Below are positions 5,786 to 13,183 of a stretch of DNA of 19,826 bases, piece after piece. The notes below the pieces were generated by a model, which made no database searches, was not told where the DNA came from, and worked only from the letters and a program-made list of their open reading frames with translations. The DNA is from JBFMFB01 sp040752115 (lineage in GTDB: Bacteria; Pseudomonadota; Gammaproteobacteria; Burkholderiales; Sulfuricellaceae), in the NCBI GenBank assembly GCA_040752115.1, contig JBFMFB010000033.1:1-19826 (forward strand), in the 5' to 3' direction. The position numbers were made by a program, and so were the translations under genes. Position 1 is the first letter of the stretch, and each line of letters begins with the position of its first letter.

Positions 5786-6088
5786 ATGGTGCGAAAAACG
5801 ATCGTCGCGTTGGCGGGGCTGCTGTACTTGGCGTGCGCCGGAGCCATGGCCGGCGAAGTCGTCCTGTCGGACGAGGCCAGCCAGGCATTGGCCAAGGCCG
5901 AAGCGGACGTGAAGGAAGCCAGGGCGCAAAAGGCATTGTGGACCACCGCGGCCGATGCCCTGAAAAATGCCAGGGAAGCCGCCGAGGAAGGGGATAGCGC
6001 GGCAGTGATCAAGTTTTCCGCGACCGCCAGCGAGCATGCCCGTCTCGGCATCGGCCAGACGAAATATCCGCTGACCAGCGGCCAGTAG
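5786..6088 (+). CDS. Small periplasmic protein resembling SoxXA-binding protein (SoxK)
   Basis: A 100-residue protein with a Sec signal peptide (MVRKTIVALAGLLYLACAGAMA, cleavage likely before Gly23). The mature part is helical and alanine-rich. The stretch ALWTTAADALKNAREAAEEGD and the following ATASEHARLGIGQTKYP recall SoxXA-binding proteins, which assist the SoxXA cytochrome in thiosulfate oxidation in some sulfur-oxidising bacteria. No other sox gene is nearby, so the functional link is tentative. GAGGAG six bases before the ATG fixes the start; the frame is open further upstream but without a better site. It is followed after 16 bp by the DUF4124 gene and is probably co-transcribed with it. 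Confidence 0.6.
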   Translation: MVRKTIVALAGLLYLACAGAMAGEVVLSDEASQALAKAEADVKEARAQKALWTTAADALKNAREAAEEGDSAAVIKFSATASEHARLGIGQTKYPLTSGQ

Positions 6089-6104
6089 TTTTACGGAGCG
6101 CGAG

Positions 6105-6572
6105 ATGCGAAAAATCGCCCTGATATCCCTGCTTGCCTGCCTTTCCCTTGCTGCTCATGGAGAGCAGCTCTACAAATGGGTGGATTCCGACGGCAAGGTT
6201 CACTACACCGACCAGCCGCCGCCAGCCAAGGCCGAAAAGAAGCCGCTGAACATCAAGGTGCAGCCGGCCGCCCAAACCGCGGTGGGTGAGGAAAAGAAGC
6301 CTGTCGCCAAGAGCACGGCCGAGAAGGAGCAGGAATTCCGCCAGCGCCGGGTTGCGGCGGAGGAAGCCCAGGCCAAGCGGGAGAAGGAGCAGGCCGACGC
6401 CAGGGAGAAGGAGCGGAATTGTGCCCAGGCGCGCGGCAATCTGCGGAATCTCCAGGAAGGCGGCCGGACGGTTCAGTACGACGCTAAAGGCGAAAAAGTC
6501 TATCTCGATGATACTGCCCGGCAGCAGGCCATCGTCGATGCCCAGAAGGCGGTGGACTCCTGGTGCAAGTGA
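6105..6572 (+). CDS. DUF4124-domain secreted protein
   Basis: A 155-residue protein with a signal peptide (MRKIALISLLACLSLAAHG, cleavage before Glu20). A DUF4124 domain follows at once: EQLYKWVDSDGKVHYTDQPP. The remainder, about 50-125, is a charged, Glu/Lys/Arg-rich helix that probably forms a coiled coil, with two cysteines at Cys116 and Cys154. DUF4124 proteins are common in beta- and gammaproteobacteria, and their biochemical role is unknown. GGAG lies seven bases before the ATG. The stop is only six bases from the stop of the convergent rnfH gene, with no terminator between them. Confidence 0.88.
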   Translation: MRKIALISLLACLSLAAHGEQLYKWVDSDGKVHYTDQPPPAKAEKKPLNIKVQPAAQTAVGEEKKPVAKSTAEKEQEFRQRRVAAEEAQAKREKEQADAREKERNCAQARGNLRNLQEGGRTVQYDAKGEKVYLDDTARQQAIVDAQKAVDSWCK

Positions 6573-6578
6573 GATTTT

Positions 6579-6905
6579 CTATTCGGGGGCTTCGCCCTCG
6601 GCGCCCGCTCCCTTCTTCATGACCTTTCCTTCCGCCGCGCGCTGCTTGCGGATCTCCTTGGCGTCCGCGATCAGCGGGCGGTAGATTTCGACCCGGTCCT
6701 TTTCCCGCAGCACGGTTTCGGGCTTGATCAGCTTGCCGAAGATGCCGATCTTGTTGCGCGCGAGATCGATCTCCGGGTGTTTTTTCAGCACGCCGGACAG
6801 CTCGATCGCCTGCGCCGCCGTGGTGCCGGGCGGGACTTTCAGCGACAGGATGGTCTGCTCCTGGGGCAGGGCGTAGACGACCTCGACCCGGATCTCGCCC
6901 GTCAC
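6579..6905 (-). CDS. rnfH: RnfH/RatB family protein
   Basis: A 108-residue ubiquitin-like-fold (DUF/UPF0125) protein: IRVEVVYALPQEQTILSLKV near the start, then KIGIFGKLI and DRVEIYRPLIADAKEIRKQR, the family's signature region. The start is assigned to GTG at 6905, whose last two bases with the next form the TGA of ratA, so translation is probably coupled. No ATG lies between this point and the family's first conserved residues. The longer frame to 7244 is a shadow inside ratA. RnfH is named for its occurrence beside rnf electron-transport genes in some species, but here, as in E. coli, it accompanies ratA. The exact function is unknown. Confidence 0.85.
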   Translation of the reverse strand: MTGEIRVEVVYALPQEQTILSLKVPPGTTAAQAIELSGVLKKHPEIDLARNKIGIFGKLIKPETVLREKDRVEIYRPLIADAKEIRKQRAAEGKVMKKGAGAEGEAPE

Positions 6906-7342
6906 AGCCCGCCGCCGTAAACTTTTTCCGCCCGCTGCACGAACGCATCCACGAAGGTGTTGCAGATGTGGCTGAACACCGGTCCGATCAGCGTTTCCAG
7001 GAGCTTGCTGGAGAATTCGTAATGCAGGCGGAATTCGACCTTGCAGGCTTCGTCGTCGAGGTGGGTGAACTGCCAGCAGCCGTCCAGATGGCGGAACGGG
7101 CCGTCTTCCAGTTTCATCTCGATCAGGCTGGGCGTCTGCTTGAAATTCTTGGTGGTGAAGCTGTGCTTGATGTGGTGATAGTCGATCATCAGCGTCGCCA
7201 GCGTGGTGGTGTCGTCGCGCAGCTTCACGTCGCTGCCGCCGCACCAGGGCAGAAACTTGGGATAGTCCTCGACGAGGTCCACCAAAGAGAACATTTGCTG
7301 GGCGGAATGAAACACCAGCACCGATTTTTCCACTTGCGCCAT
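6902..7342 (-). CDS. ratA: RatA-family START-like protein (ribosome association toxin / Coq10-like)
   Basis: A 146-residue START/SRPBCC-fold protein: MAQVEKSVLVFHSAQQMFSL, then VEDYPKFLPWCGGS, and the C-terminal SSKLLETLIGPVFSHICNTFVDAFVQRA. In E. coli RatA was described as inhibiting 70S assembly, while eukaryotic and some bacterial relatives (Coq10) bind ubiquinone; either role is possible here. It is first in a two-gene unit with rnfH and divergent from smpB with an 86-bp gap, an arrangement conserved across proteobacteria. Confidence 0.92.
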   Translation of the reverse strand: MAQVEKSVLVFHSAQQMFSLVDLVEDYPKFLPWCGGSDVKLRDDTTTLATLMIDYHHIKHSFTTKNFKQTPSLIEMKLEDGPFRHLDGCWQFTHLDDEACKVEFRLHYEFSSKLLETLIGPVFSHICNTFVDAFVQRAEKVYGGGL

Positions 7343-7392
7343 GACTGTTGCCTACGAACTGCGCGGGCGCTCGGGCCCGGCCGAAAAGCTGC

Positions 7393-7398
7393 TAAAAT
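7393..7398 (+). promoter_or_regulatory. Possible -10 element for smpB
   Basis: TAAAAT lies 30 bases before the smpB ATG and matches the -10 consensus at five of six positions, but no convincing -35 stands 16-18 bp upstream. The predicted leader is short and contains no clear ribosome-binding site. Confidence 0.35.
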
Positions 7399-7428
7399 AC
7401 ATCATTTCCCCGGAAAATTCACGCCCCC

Positions 7429-7875
7429 ATGAGCATCGCCCAGAACAAAAAAGCTTTCCACGACTATTTCATCGAGGAAAAATACGAGGCCGGCATCGTG
7501 CTCGAAGGGTGGGAAGTCAAGGCGATCCGCGCAGGCCGCGTGCAGCTCAAGGAATCCTACGTGGTCATCAAGAGCGGGGAGCTATTCCTGATCGGCTGCC
7601 ACATCAGCCCGCTGCCGACGGCCTCCACTCACGTGAATCCCGACCCGGTGCGCACCCGCAAGCTGCTGCTGCACGCGGAGGAAATCAATAAGCTGATCGG
7701 CAAGGTGGAGCGCGCCGGCTACACGCTGGTGCCGCTCGACATGCACTATACGCGCGGCCGGATCAAGCTGGAGATCGGCTTGGCCAAGGGCAAGAAGCAG
7801 CACGACAAGCGCGAGGCCGAGAAGGAGCGCGACTGGCAGCGCGAGAAGCAGCGGTTGATGCGGGTGAAAGCATAG
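7429..7875 (+). CDS. smpB: SsrA-binding protein SmpB
   Basis: A 148-residue tmRNA-binding protein that brings SsrA RNA to stalled ribosomes. It has the typical N-terminus IAQNKKAFHDYFIEEKYEAG, the core LEGWEVKAIRAGRVQLKESY, and the basic C-terminal tail KKQHDKREAEKERDWQREKQ that inserts into the mRNA channel. Length is about that of E. coli SmpB. The bases before the ATG (TTCACGCCCCC) show no Shine-Dalgarno sequence. The neighbours ratA-rnfH are divergent. No ssrA gene is seen in the window. Confidence 0.97.
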   Translation: MSIAQNKKAFHDYFIEEKYEAGIVLEGWEVKAIRAGRVQLKESYVVIKSGELFLIGCHISPLPTASTHVNPDPVRTRKLLLHAEEINKLIGKVERAGYTLVPLDMHYTRGRIKLEIGLAKGKKQHDKREAEKERDWQREKQRLMRVKA

Positions 7876-7902
7876 GCGGCCTCCGCGGCTGAGAAATAAA
7901 AA

Positions 7903-7927
7903 GGGCGGCGGGTTTACCCCGCCGCCC
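7903..7927 (-). terminator. Strong intrinsic terminator after the isomerase operon
   Basis: GGGCGGCGGG and CCCGCCGCCC form a perfect 10-bp stem around a five-base loop. On the minus strand the stem is followed by TTTTTATTT, a good U-tract, so it ends the operon whose last gene stops at 7952. On the plus strand it also lies 28 bases after smpB, but is followed only by CAAATTT, so it may work weakly in that direction too. Confidence 0.88.
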
Positions 7928-7951
7928 CAAATTTAACCGCCATTCGGCCGG

Positions 7952-8824
7952 TTATTTCTTTTCCTTTTCCCCTTCCTTTTTCGCCGGAGCCGGTGCCGCG
8001 GTCGGGTCGTCGATCTTGGCCTTGGCCTTGAGGTCCGCTACGATTTTCTCCAGCTGTTTCTGCTGCAGCTGCTGCGCCAGAGGCTCCTTGACCTGCTCAA
8101 ACGCAGGAGCCTGCGCCGGACGAGAGTCTTCGAGCAGGATCACGTGCCAGCCGAACTGGGTCTGCACCGGCTCGGCGGTGTATTTGCCTTTTTCCAGTTT
8201 GGCCAGGGCGTCGGAGAACGGCTTTACCATTTGTCCCGCCGGGAACCAACCCAAGTCGCCGCCACGGGATTTGGAACCGGGGTCCTCGGACTTTTCCGCC
8301 AGTTTCTCGAATTTCTCGCCCTTCTTCAGGCCGGCAATGATGTTTTTGGCCTCATCTTCGGTCTTGACCAGGATGTGGCGCGCCTTGTATTCCTTGTCGC
8401 CCATCTGGGCTTTGATCTTGTCGTATTCGGCCTTCAACGCGTCATCGCTGACCGGGTTGGATTTGAGGTAATCCATCACAAAAGCTTTCGTCAGCACCTG
8501 GAGCCGGAGCAGGCTCAATTGGGTCGCGATTTCTGGATTTTTGTCCAATCCTTTCTTAGTGGCTTCCTGAGCGATCAGTTCGCTGGTCACCAGGTGATCC
8601 TTCATCGCCTTGCGCAATTCCGGAGTGTCCGGCTGTCCCTGTGCGATGCGTTCCTTGGCCACGTAATCAATGGCTGCTTGAGAGATCGGGGTGCCGTTTA
8701 CGGTCACGGCGATGGCGCCGGCGGGTGCAGATGCGGCTGTCGGCTTGCCTGTCTGTTCACAGGCGGCCAGGGCCAGCAGGCAGCTCATGCCGATTATCAG
8801 GGGGCGGGATTTAATCGAAATCAT
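7952..8824 (-). CDS. Parvulin-type peptidyl-prolyl isomerase, predicted lipoprotein
   Basis: A 290-residue PpiC/SurA-like foldase. The lipobox ALAAC with Cys22 indicates a lipid-anchored protein. A SurA-N-like helical region (about 38-130) is followed by a parvulin domain (about 145-240) with ARHILVKTE, GDLGWFPAGQMV and FGWHVILLED. The tail is Lys/Glu/Ala-rich. AAGGA seven bases before the ATG sets the start. It is the downstream member of a tandem pair with the gene at 8879, with which it shares a homologous leader and start region. Such proteins catalyse proline isomerisation and chaperone envelope proteins. The final residue before Cys22 is Ala and position +2 is Glu, so retention in the inner membrane is not indicated. 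Confidence 0.93.
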   Translation of the reverse strand: MISIKSRPLIIGMSCLLALAACEQTGKPTAASAPAGAIAVTVNGTPISQAAIDYVAKERIAQGQPDTPELRKAMKDHLVTSELIAQEATKKGLDKNPEIATQLSLLRLQVLTKAFVMDYLKSNPVSDDALKAEYDKIKAQMGDKEYKARHILVKTEDEAKNIIAGLKKGEKFEKLAEKSEDPGSKSRGGDLGWFPAGQMVKPFSDALAKLEKGKYTAEPVQTQFGWHVILLEDSRPAQAPAFEQVKEPLAQQLQQKQLEKIVADLKAKAKIDDPTAAPAPAKKEGEKEKK

Positions 8825-8878
8825 GTATTGGTCCTTGCAACATTTAAGTAAGGGTTGAATAAATCGGAAATTGCCGGG

Positions 8879-9733
8879 TTACTTCTTCTCTGTTTTTTCC
8901 GTGGTCGCGCCGGGTATCTCGATTCTGGCCGCGGCCTTGAGATCGGCGACGATTTTGCTGATCTGCTGCTGCATCAGCTGGCGGGCCAGGTCGTCCCTAA
9001 GTGCCTCGAAGGGGGGAAATTGCAGGGGGCGCACGTCATCAAGCCGGATCACGTGCCAGCCGAAATCGGTTTTCACCGGATTTTCTGTGGTTTTGCCTTT
9101 GTTAAGGCCAGCCACGGCATCGCTGAATGCCTTTACCATTTTGCCGCCGGGAAACCAGCCCAGATCGCCGCCGTGGGATTTGGAGCCGGGGTCCTCGGAT
9201 TTTTCCGCCAGCTTCTCGAATTTCTCGCCTTTCTTCAGTTTGGCGATGATGCTTTTGGCTTCCTGTTCGGTCTTGACCAGGATGTGGCGCGCCTTGTATT
9301 CCTTGTCGCCCGCCTGCGCCTTGATCTTGTCGTATTCGGCCTTCAGCGCGTTGTCGCCGACCGGGTTGTTCTTGACGAAGTCATCAAGGAAGGCGCGCGT
9401 CAGGACTGACTGGCGGGCGAGGTCGATCTGGGCGATCACTTCAGGATTCTTGTCGAGACCCTTCTTCGCGGCTTCCTGCGCAATGACTTCGTAGGCGATG
9501 ACCTGGTCGTGAAGAGCGGCGCGGAATTCCGGGGTGTCGGGCTGGCCTTGCGCCAACGGAGCCTTTGCCAGTGCGTCAACGCGGGCGTGAGGGATGGGGG
9601 CGCCGTTGACGATGGCAACGATGGTTTCCTGCGTTCCCGGCGCAGGTTTGGCAGCTTCATCTGCATAGCAGATGGATACGGTCAACAGGCTGCTCGCACC
9701 GACCAGCAGGAAACGGGATTTCATCGAAAGCAT
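8879..9733 (-). CDS. Parvulin-type peptidyl-prolyl isomerase, predicted soluble periplasmic
   Basis: A 284-residue paralogue of the next gene downstream. It has a cleavable signal peptide ending SICYA before Asp-Glu and no usable lipobox. The parvulin core has ARHILVKTE, GDLGWFPGGKMV and FGWHVIRLDD. The ATG at 9733 is chosen because AAAGGA precedes it by about eight bases and because the paralogue begins at the corresponding codon; the frame is open to 9826 without a better site. The central domain is much closer to its neighbour than the ends are, including a 46-bp identical run. It lies 40 bp after bolA. Confidence 0.93.
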   Translation of the reverse strand: MLSMKSRFLLVGASSLLTVSICYADEAAKPAPGTQETIVAIVNGAPIPHARVDALAKAPLAQGQPDTPEFRAALHDQVIAYEVIAQEAAKKGLDKNPEVIAQIDLARQSVLTRAFLDDFVKNNPVGDNALKAEYDKIKAQAGDKEYKARHILVKTEQEAKSIIAKLKKGEKFEKLAEKSEDPGSKSHGGDLGWFPGGKMVKAFSDAVAGLNKGKTTENPVKTDFGWHVIRLDDVRPLQFPPFEALRDDLARQLMQQQISKIVADLKAAARIEIPGATTEKTEKK

Positions 9734-9773
9734 GTAGAGGGTCCTTTGCTTGGATTGTAGAAAAATAAACAGC

Positions 9774-10055
9774 CTAGTTTGAAGAGGCTTGCATGTTTTC
9801 ACCCGGCGCATAAGCCTTGATGCCAAGGGCGTGAATTTCTTTGTGCATCATGTCGCCGAGCGCATTATAAATCATCCGGTGGCGGGCGACAGTCGTTGTG
9901 CCGGCAAACTGCGCCGAAACGATGGTAAGCCGGTAATGTCCGCCGCCTCCTTTCGCGCCTTCGTGGCCGGCATGTTTGGCGCTGTCGTCGGCAATTTCCA
10001 GGTGTTCCGGCGCCAAAGCAGCGAGCTTCAGGCGCATCTGCTCGATGGTGTTCAT
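9774..10055 (-). CDS. bolA: BolA-family protein
   Basis: A 93-residue protein with the BolA/KH-like fold: IEQMRLKLAALAPEHLEIAD, then GGGGHYRLTIVSAQFAG, RHRMIYNALGDMM and HALGIKAYAPGE. It keeps the conserved His in the region SAKHAGHEGAKGG and the RHRMIY motif. BolA proteins pair with monothiol glutaredoxins through a [2Fe-2S] cluster and affect iron-sulfur handling and morphology. Its ATG overlaps the yciI stop by four bases, so it belongs to the yciB-yciI-bolA-isomerase operon. Confidence 0.94.
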   Translation of the reverse strand: MNTIEQMRLKLAALAPEHLEIADDSAKHAGHEGAKGGGGHYRLTIVSAQFAGTTTVARHRMIYNALGDMMHKEIHALGIKAYAPGENMQASSN

Positions 10056-10354
10056 GCCGGCAGGACTTTCCTGAACGGCTTGACGTCGACCTCGCCGTAA
10101 ACCCCCGCGGCGACGTAGGGGTCGGCTTCGGCCCAGGCCTGGGCGGCTTCCAGCGATTCGAATTCGGCCACGATCAGGCTGCCGGAGAAACCGGCCGGGC
10201 CGGGGTCGGGGCTGTCGATGGCCGGGAACGGCCCGGCCAGAATCAGCCGCCCGGCGCTTTGCAGTTCGGTCAGGCGCGCAAGGTGCGCCGGACGGGCCGC
10301 AACCCGCTTCTCCAGGCTGCCTGGCACATCCTCGCCGATAATGGCGTAAAGCAT
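10052..10354 (-). CDS. YciI-like protein
   Basis: A 100-residue protein of the YCII family with a ferredoxin-like fold: MLYAIIGEDVPGSLEKR, RPAHLARLTELQSAGRLILAGPF, a Gly/Ser linker and FESLEAAQAWAEADPYVAAGVY. The family's conserved His (R-P-A-H, His24) and the Asp of ADPY are present. The activity is unknown in most members. The ATG shares one base with the stop of yciB (TGATG) and the stop overlaps bolA (ATGA), so all three are translationally coupled. The longer frame to 10666 is out of register with yciB and is not used. Confidence 0.93.
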   Translation of the reverse strand: MLYAIIGEDVPGSLEKRVAARPAHLARLTELQSAGRLILAGPFPAIDSPDPGPAGFSGSLIVAEFESLEAAQAWAEADPYVAAGVYGEVDVKPFRKVLPA

Positions 10355-10890
10355 CACGATTCCTTCTCTTCGACGTACTTGGCCAGCATCAGCCCCTGCA
10401 GGAAAACGAACACCAGCATCAGCCCCAGGCTGCCGAACAGCTTGAAATTGACCCAGGCGTCGGTGGAGAAGTTGAAGGCGACGTAGAGATTGGCGACGCC
10501 CATTACGGCGAAGAACAGCACCCAGCTCAGGTTGAGTCTGCCCCAAACAGCGTCCGGCATGCTGACCTGCTTTTCCATCATCATGCGGATCAGGTTTTTT
10601 TTGAAAAGCACCGCGCTGCCGAGAAGGATGGCGGAAAACAGCCAATACAACACCGTCGGCTTCCACTTGATGAAGGTTTCGTCATGCAGGAACAGGGTGG
10701 CGCCGCCGAAAACCACGATGATCGCCAGGCTCACCCACAGCATGGCATCCACCTTGCGGTGGCGGAACCAGACCCAGCCGATCTGGCCGAAAGTTGCAGC
10801 GATGGCAACGGCGGTCGCGGCAAAGATGCCGAACAGCTTGTAGGTGGCGAAAAACAGGATGATCGGGAAAAAATCGAAAAAGAGTTTCAT
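10354..10890 (-). CDS. yciB: Septation protein A / inner-membrane protein YciB (IspZ)
   Basis: A 178-residue polytopic membrane protein: MKLFFDFFPIILFFATYKLF, WVWFRHRKVDAMLW, DETFIKWKPTVLYWLF and NLSWVLFFAVMGVANLYVAF. About five hydrophobic segments are visible. YciB proteins influence cell-envelope synthesis and septation. The start at 10890 matches the family's MK-FDFFP beginning; a GTG start at 10929 would add 13 residues that do not look conserved. Neither has a good ribosome-binding site. It is first in the yciB-yciI-bolA operon and divergent from the PHP gene with a 102-bp gap. Confidence 0.93.
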   Translation of the reverse strand: MKLFFDFFPIILFFATYKLFGIFAATAVAIAATFGQIGWVWFRHRKVDAMLWVSLAIIVVFGGATLFLHDETFIKWKPTVLYWLFSAILLGSAVLFKKNLIRMMMEKQVSMPDAVWGRLNLSWVLFFAVMGVANLYVAFNFSTDAWVNFKLFGSLGLMLVFVFLQGLMLAKYVEEKES

Positions 10891-10951
10891 CGGAAATGTG
10901 CTTGCAAGGGAGCCCTGGTCCGCGGTCACCGTATCAATAAGCCGACTATTT

Positions 10952-10960
10952 TGCTATGAT
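10952..10960 (+). promoter_or_regulatory. Extended -10 promoter for the rnm gene cluster
   Basis: TGCTATGAT fits the extended -10 form TGnTATnAT, with TATGAT at 10955-10960. No good -35 is present, as expected for this class. The start site at about 10967 gives a leader of about 26 bases before the ATG at 10993, without an obvious ribosome-binding site. Confidence 0.5.
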
Positions 10961-10992
10961 TTAACGTTATTCTTCAAGCAATTTCGCCATTC

Positions 10993-11841
10993 ATGCTCCA
11001 GATTGACCTCCACAGCCACTCCCTCGTTTCCGACGGATCGCTGACTCCGGCCGAACTTGTACGGCATGCGGCCGGGCAGGGCATCAAGGTGCTGGCGTTG
11101 ACCGACCACGATGACACCGCAGGTCTCGCCGAGGCACGCGCAACGGCGGCGGAATCCGGGATCGCCTTCATTGCCGGCACGGAGATATCCGTCACCTGGA
11201 ACCGTCATACGGTGCACATCGTCGGCCTGAAAATCGACCCGGACAATCCGGCTCTGCAGGCCGGGCTGGAAGCCATCCGAGTCGGCCGCGTCGGGCGCGC
11301 AGCCGAGATTGCCGCAGCGCTGGCGAAAGCAGGAATTCAAGGCAGTCTGGAGGGCGCCCATGCCTTCGCCAGCAAGCGCATCATCGGGCGCATGCATTTC
11401 GCCCAGTTTCTGGCACAGCAGGGGTATGCCAAGGACGTTCCCTCGGTATTCAGAAAGTACCTGGCGAAGGGCAAGCCGGGATACGTTCCCCACGACTGGG
11501 CGGCGCTCGAGGATGCGGTGCGCTGGATCCGCGAGGCCGGCGGGCTGGCGGTGATCGCCCACCCCGGCCGGTGCGATTTCGGTTCGACCACCCTCCGCGC
11601 CCTGCTGGGAGAATTCAAGGAGCTTGGCGGCACCGGCATCGAAGTGGTGACGGGCAGCCATACCGCCGAGCAGGCTCATCTTTTCGCCGGCCACGCCAGG
11701 CGCTACGGTCTGCTGGCATCGGTCGGCTCGGACTACCACGGCCCGGGCTACAAGTACCTGGAGATGGGGAGGCTGCCGCCGCTGCCCGACGGCTGCACGC
11801 CCATCTGGCAGGATTGGCCGGAGGCGGCCGCCCTGGTTTGA
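10993..11841 (+). CDS. rnm: PHP-domain 3',5'-nucleoside bisphosphate phosphatase / RNase AM (YciV)
   Basis: A 282-residue PHP phosphoesterase. Metal-site motifs appear in order: DLHSHS (His7, His9), LTDHDD (Asp38-His39-Asp40), AGTEIS (Glu64), HIVG (His75), AHPGR (His190) and SDYH (Asp247, His249). This set is typical of the YciV/RNase AM family, which hydrolyses pAp-type nucleotides and trims 5' ends of RNA. A DUF-type insert fills the middle. It is followed after 50 bp by a YciO gene, the same order as yciV-yciO in E. coli. Confidence 0.92.
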   Translation: MLQIDLHSHSLVSDGSLTPAELVRHAAGQGIKVLALTDHDDTAGLAEARATAAESGIAFIAGTEISVTWNRHTVHIVGLKIDPDNPALQAGLEAIRVGRVGRAAEIAAALAKAGIQGSLEGAHAFASKRIIGRMHFAQFLAQQGYAKDVPSVFRKYLAKGKPGYVPHDWAALEDAVRWIREAGGLAVIAHPGRCDFGSTTLRALLGEFKELGGTGIEVVTGSHTAEQAHLFAGHARRYGLLASVGSDYHGPGYKYLEMGRLPPLPDGCTPIWQDWPEAAALV

Positions 11842-11891
11842 AGGTTGGCGCGCACGGCGCCCTCTACGGCCACTCAGGACTCATAATAACA

Positions 11892-12521
11892 ATGACCCAA
11901 TATTTCACCGTTCACCCAGACAACCCGCAGTTGCGGCTGATCCGTCAGGCGGCGGAGATCGTCCGCGCCGGCGGCGTGATCGTTTACCCTACCGATTCCT
12001 GCTACGCCTTCGGCTGCCAACTCGGCGACAAGGCGGCGATGGAGCGCATCCGGGCGATCCGCCGGCTGGACGAGCGCCATCATTTCACCCTGGTGTGCCG
12101 CGATCTGTCCGAAATCAGCAAATACGCACGGGTGGACGATCTCCAGTTCCGCCTGCTCAAGGCCAACACGCCCGGCAGCTATACCTTCATCCTGCAGGCG
12201 ACGAAAGAGGTGCCGAGGCGCCTGCAGCATCCCAAGCGCGCCACGATCGGCTTGCGCGTGCCGGATCACCCGATCGTAGCGGCGTTGCTGGACGAACTGG
12301 GCGAGCCGCTGCTGAGTTGCACGCTGATCCTGCCGGGGGATGAACTGCCGCTCAATGATCCGGAAGAAATCCGCGAGCGGCTGGACCGCCAGGTGGATTT
12401 GATCCTGGACGGCGGATTTTGCGGCGTGGAGCCGACCACGGTGATAGACTTGACCGCCGACGCGCCGCTGCTGATCAGGCAAGGTAAGGGCAGCGTGACC
12501 CCATTTGGATTGGAAAGCTGA
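11892..12521 (+). CDS. yciO: YciO/Sua5/YrdC-family protein
   Basis: A 209-residue protein with the YrdC fold: RAGGVIVYPTDSCYAFGCQL, IRAIRRLDERHHFTLVCRDL and HPKRATIGLRVPDHP, ending in RQGKGSVTPFGLES. Members of the wider family make threonylcarbamoyl-AMP for tRNA t6A. YciO itself is a divergent branch whose physiological substrate is less certain, and the length and ending match YciO rather than TsaC. The ATG at 11892 gives the family's normal N-terminus, with AGGA eleven bases upstream; the frame is open back to 11571 inside rnm, but that part is a shadow. Its TGA shares one base with the next ATG. Confidence 0.9.
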   Translation: MTQYFTVHPDNPQLRLIRQAAEIVRAGGVIVYPTDSCYAFGCQLGDKAAMERIRAIRRLDERHHFTLVCRDLSEISKYARVDDLQFRLLKANTPGSYTFILQATKEVPRRLQHPKRATIGLRVPDHPIVAALLDELGEPLLSCTLILPGDELPLNDPEEIRERLDRQVDLILDGGFCGVEPTTVIDLTADAPLLIRQGKGSVTPFGLES

Positions 12522-13165
12522 TGGAATTTACGATTGTTCAAAAAATCGCGATCTATGCGCTGCCGGTGATTTTCGCCATCACCCTGCACGAAGCGGCGCA
12601 CGGCTATGTCGCCAAACATTTCGGCGACATGACTGCCTACGCCCAGGGGCGGGTGAGCCTCAACCCGATGCGCCACATCGACCCGGTCGGCACAATATTG
12701 ATCCCGCTTCTTACCATGTTTCTGGGCGGCATCCTGTTCGGCTGGGCCAAGCCCGTGCCGGTAAACTTCGCCAACCTGCGCAATCCCAAAAAGGACATGC
12801 TCTGGGTGGCGCTGGCAGGGCCCGCCTCCAACCTGGCGATGGCGCTGTTCTGGGCGTTTACCATCAAGCTCGCGATGTTGCTGCCGGACAGCGCCTTCTC
12901 CCTGCCGCTGGGGTTGATGGGCCAGGCCGGAGTGGCCATCAACGCCGCGTTGATGGTGCTGAACCTCCTGCCGCTGCCGCCGCTGGACGGCGGGCGCGTC
13001 GCGGTCAGCCTGCTGCCGCACCGGCTGGCTTGGCGCTTCGCCCAGCTCGAGCATTACGGCATGATCATCCTGGTGGTGCTGTTGTTCACCGGGGTGCTGG
13101 GCCGTATCATGTGGCCTTTCATCAATGCGACCATCGCGCTGGTGACCTTTCTTTTCGGTATTTGA
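12521..13165 (+). CDS. Site-2 protease family zinc metalloprotease (M50)
   Basis: A 214-residue polytopic membrane protein with HEAAH (His23, Glu24, His27) in the first membrane segment and NLLPLPPLDGGR, with Asp156 as the third zinc ligand, in a later one. This is the small M50 form without PDZ domain. Such enzymes cut membrane proteins within the bilayer; no substrate can be named. The ATG is joined to the yciO stop (TGATG), implying coupled translation, and trpS begins 18 bp after its stop. Confidence 0.94.
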   Translation: MEFTIVQKIAIYALPVIFAITLHEAAHGYVAKHFGDMTAYAQGRVSLNPMRHIDPVGTILIPLLTMFLGGILFGWAKPVPVNFANLRNPKKDMLWVALAGPASNLAMALFWAFTIKLAMLLPDSAFSLPLGLMGQAGVAINAALMVLNLLPLPPLDGGRVAVSLLPHRLAWRFAQLEHYGMIILVVLLFTGVLGRIMWPFINATIALVTFLFGI

Positions 13166-13183
13166 CGGGAAATTCCAACAAAA

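Noticed and set aside
7341..7691. Alternative plus-strand frame overlapping smpB
   Set aside because: Overlaps SmpB in another frame; Arg/Pro-rich with no motifs.
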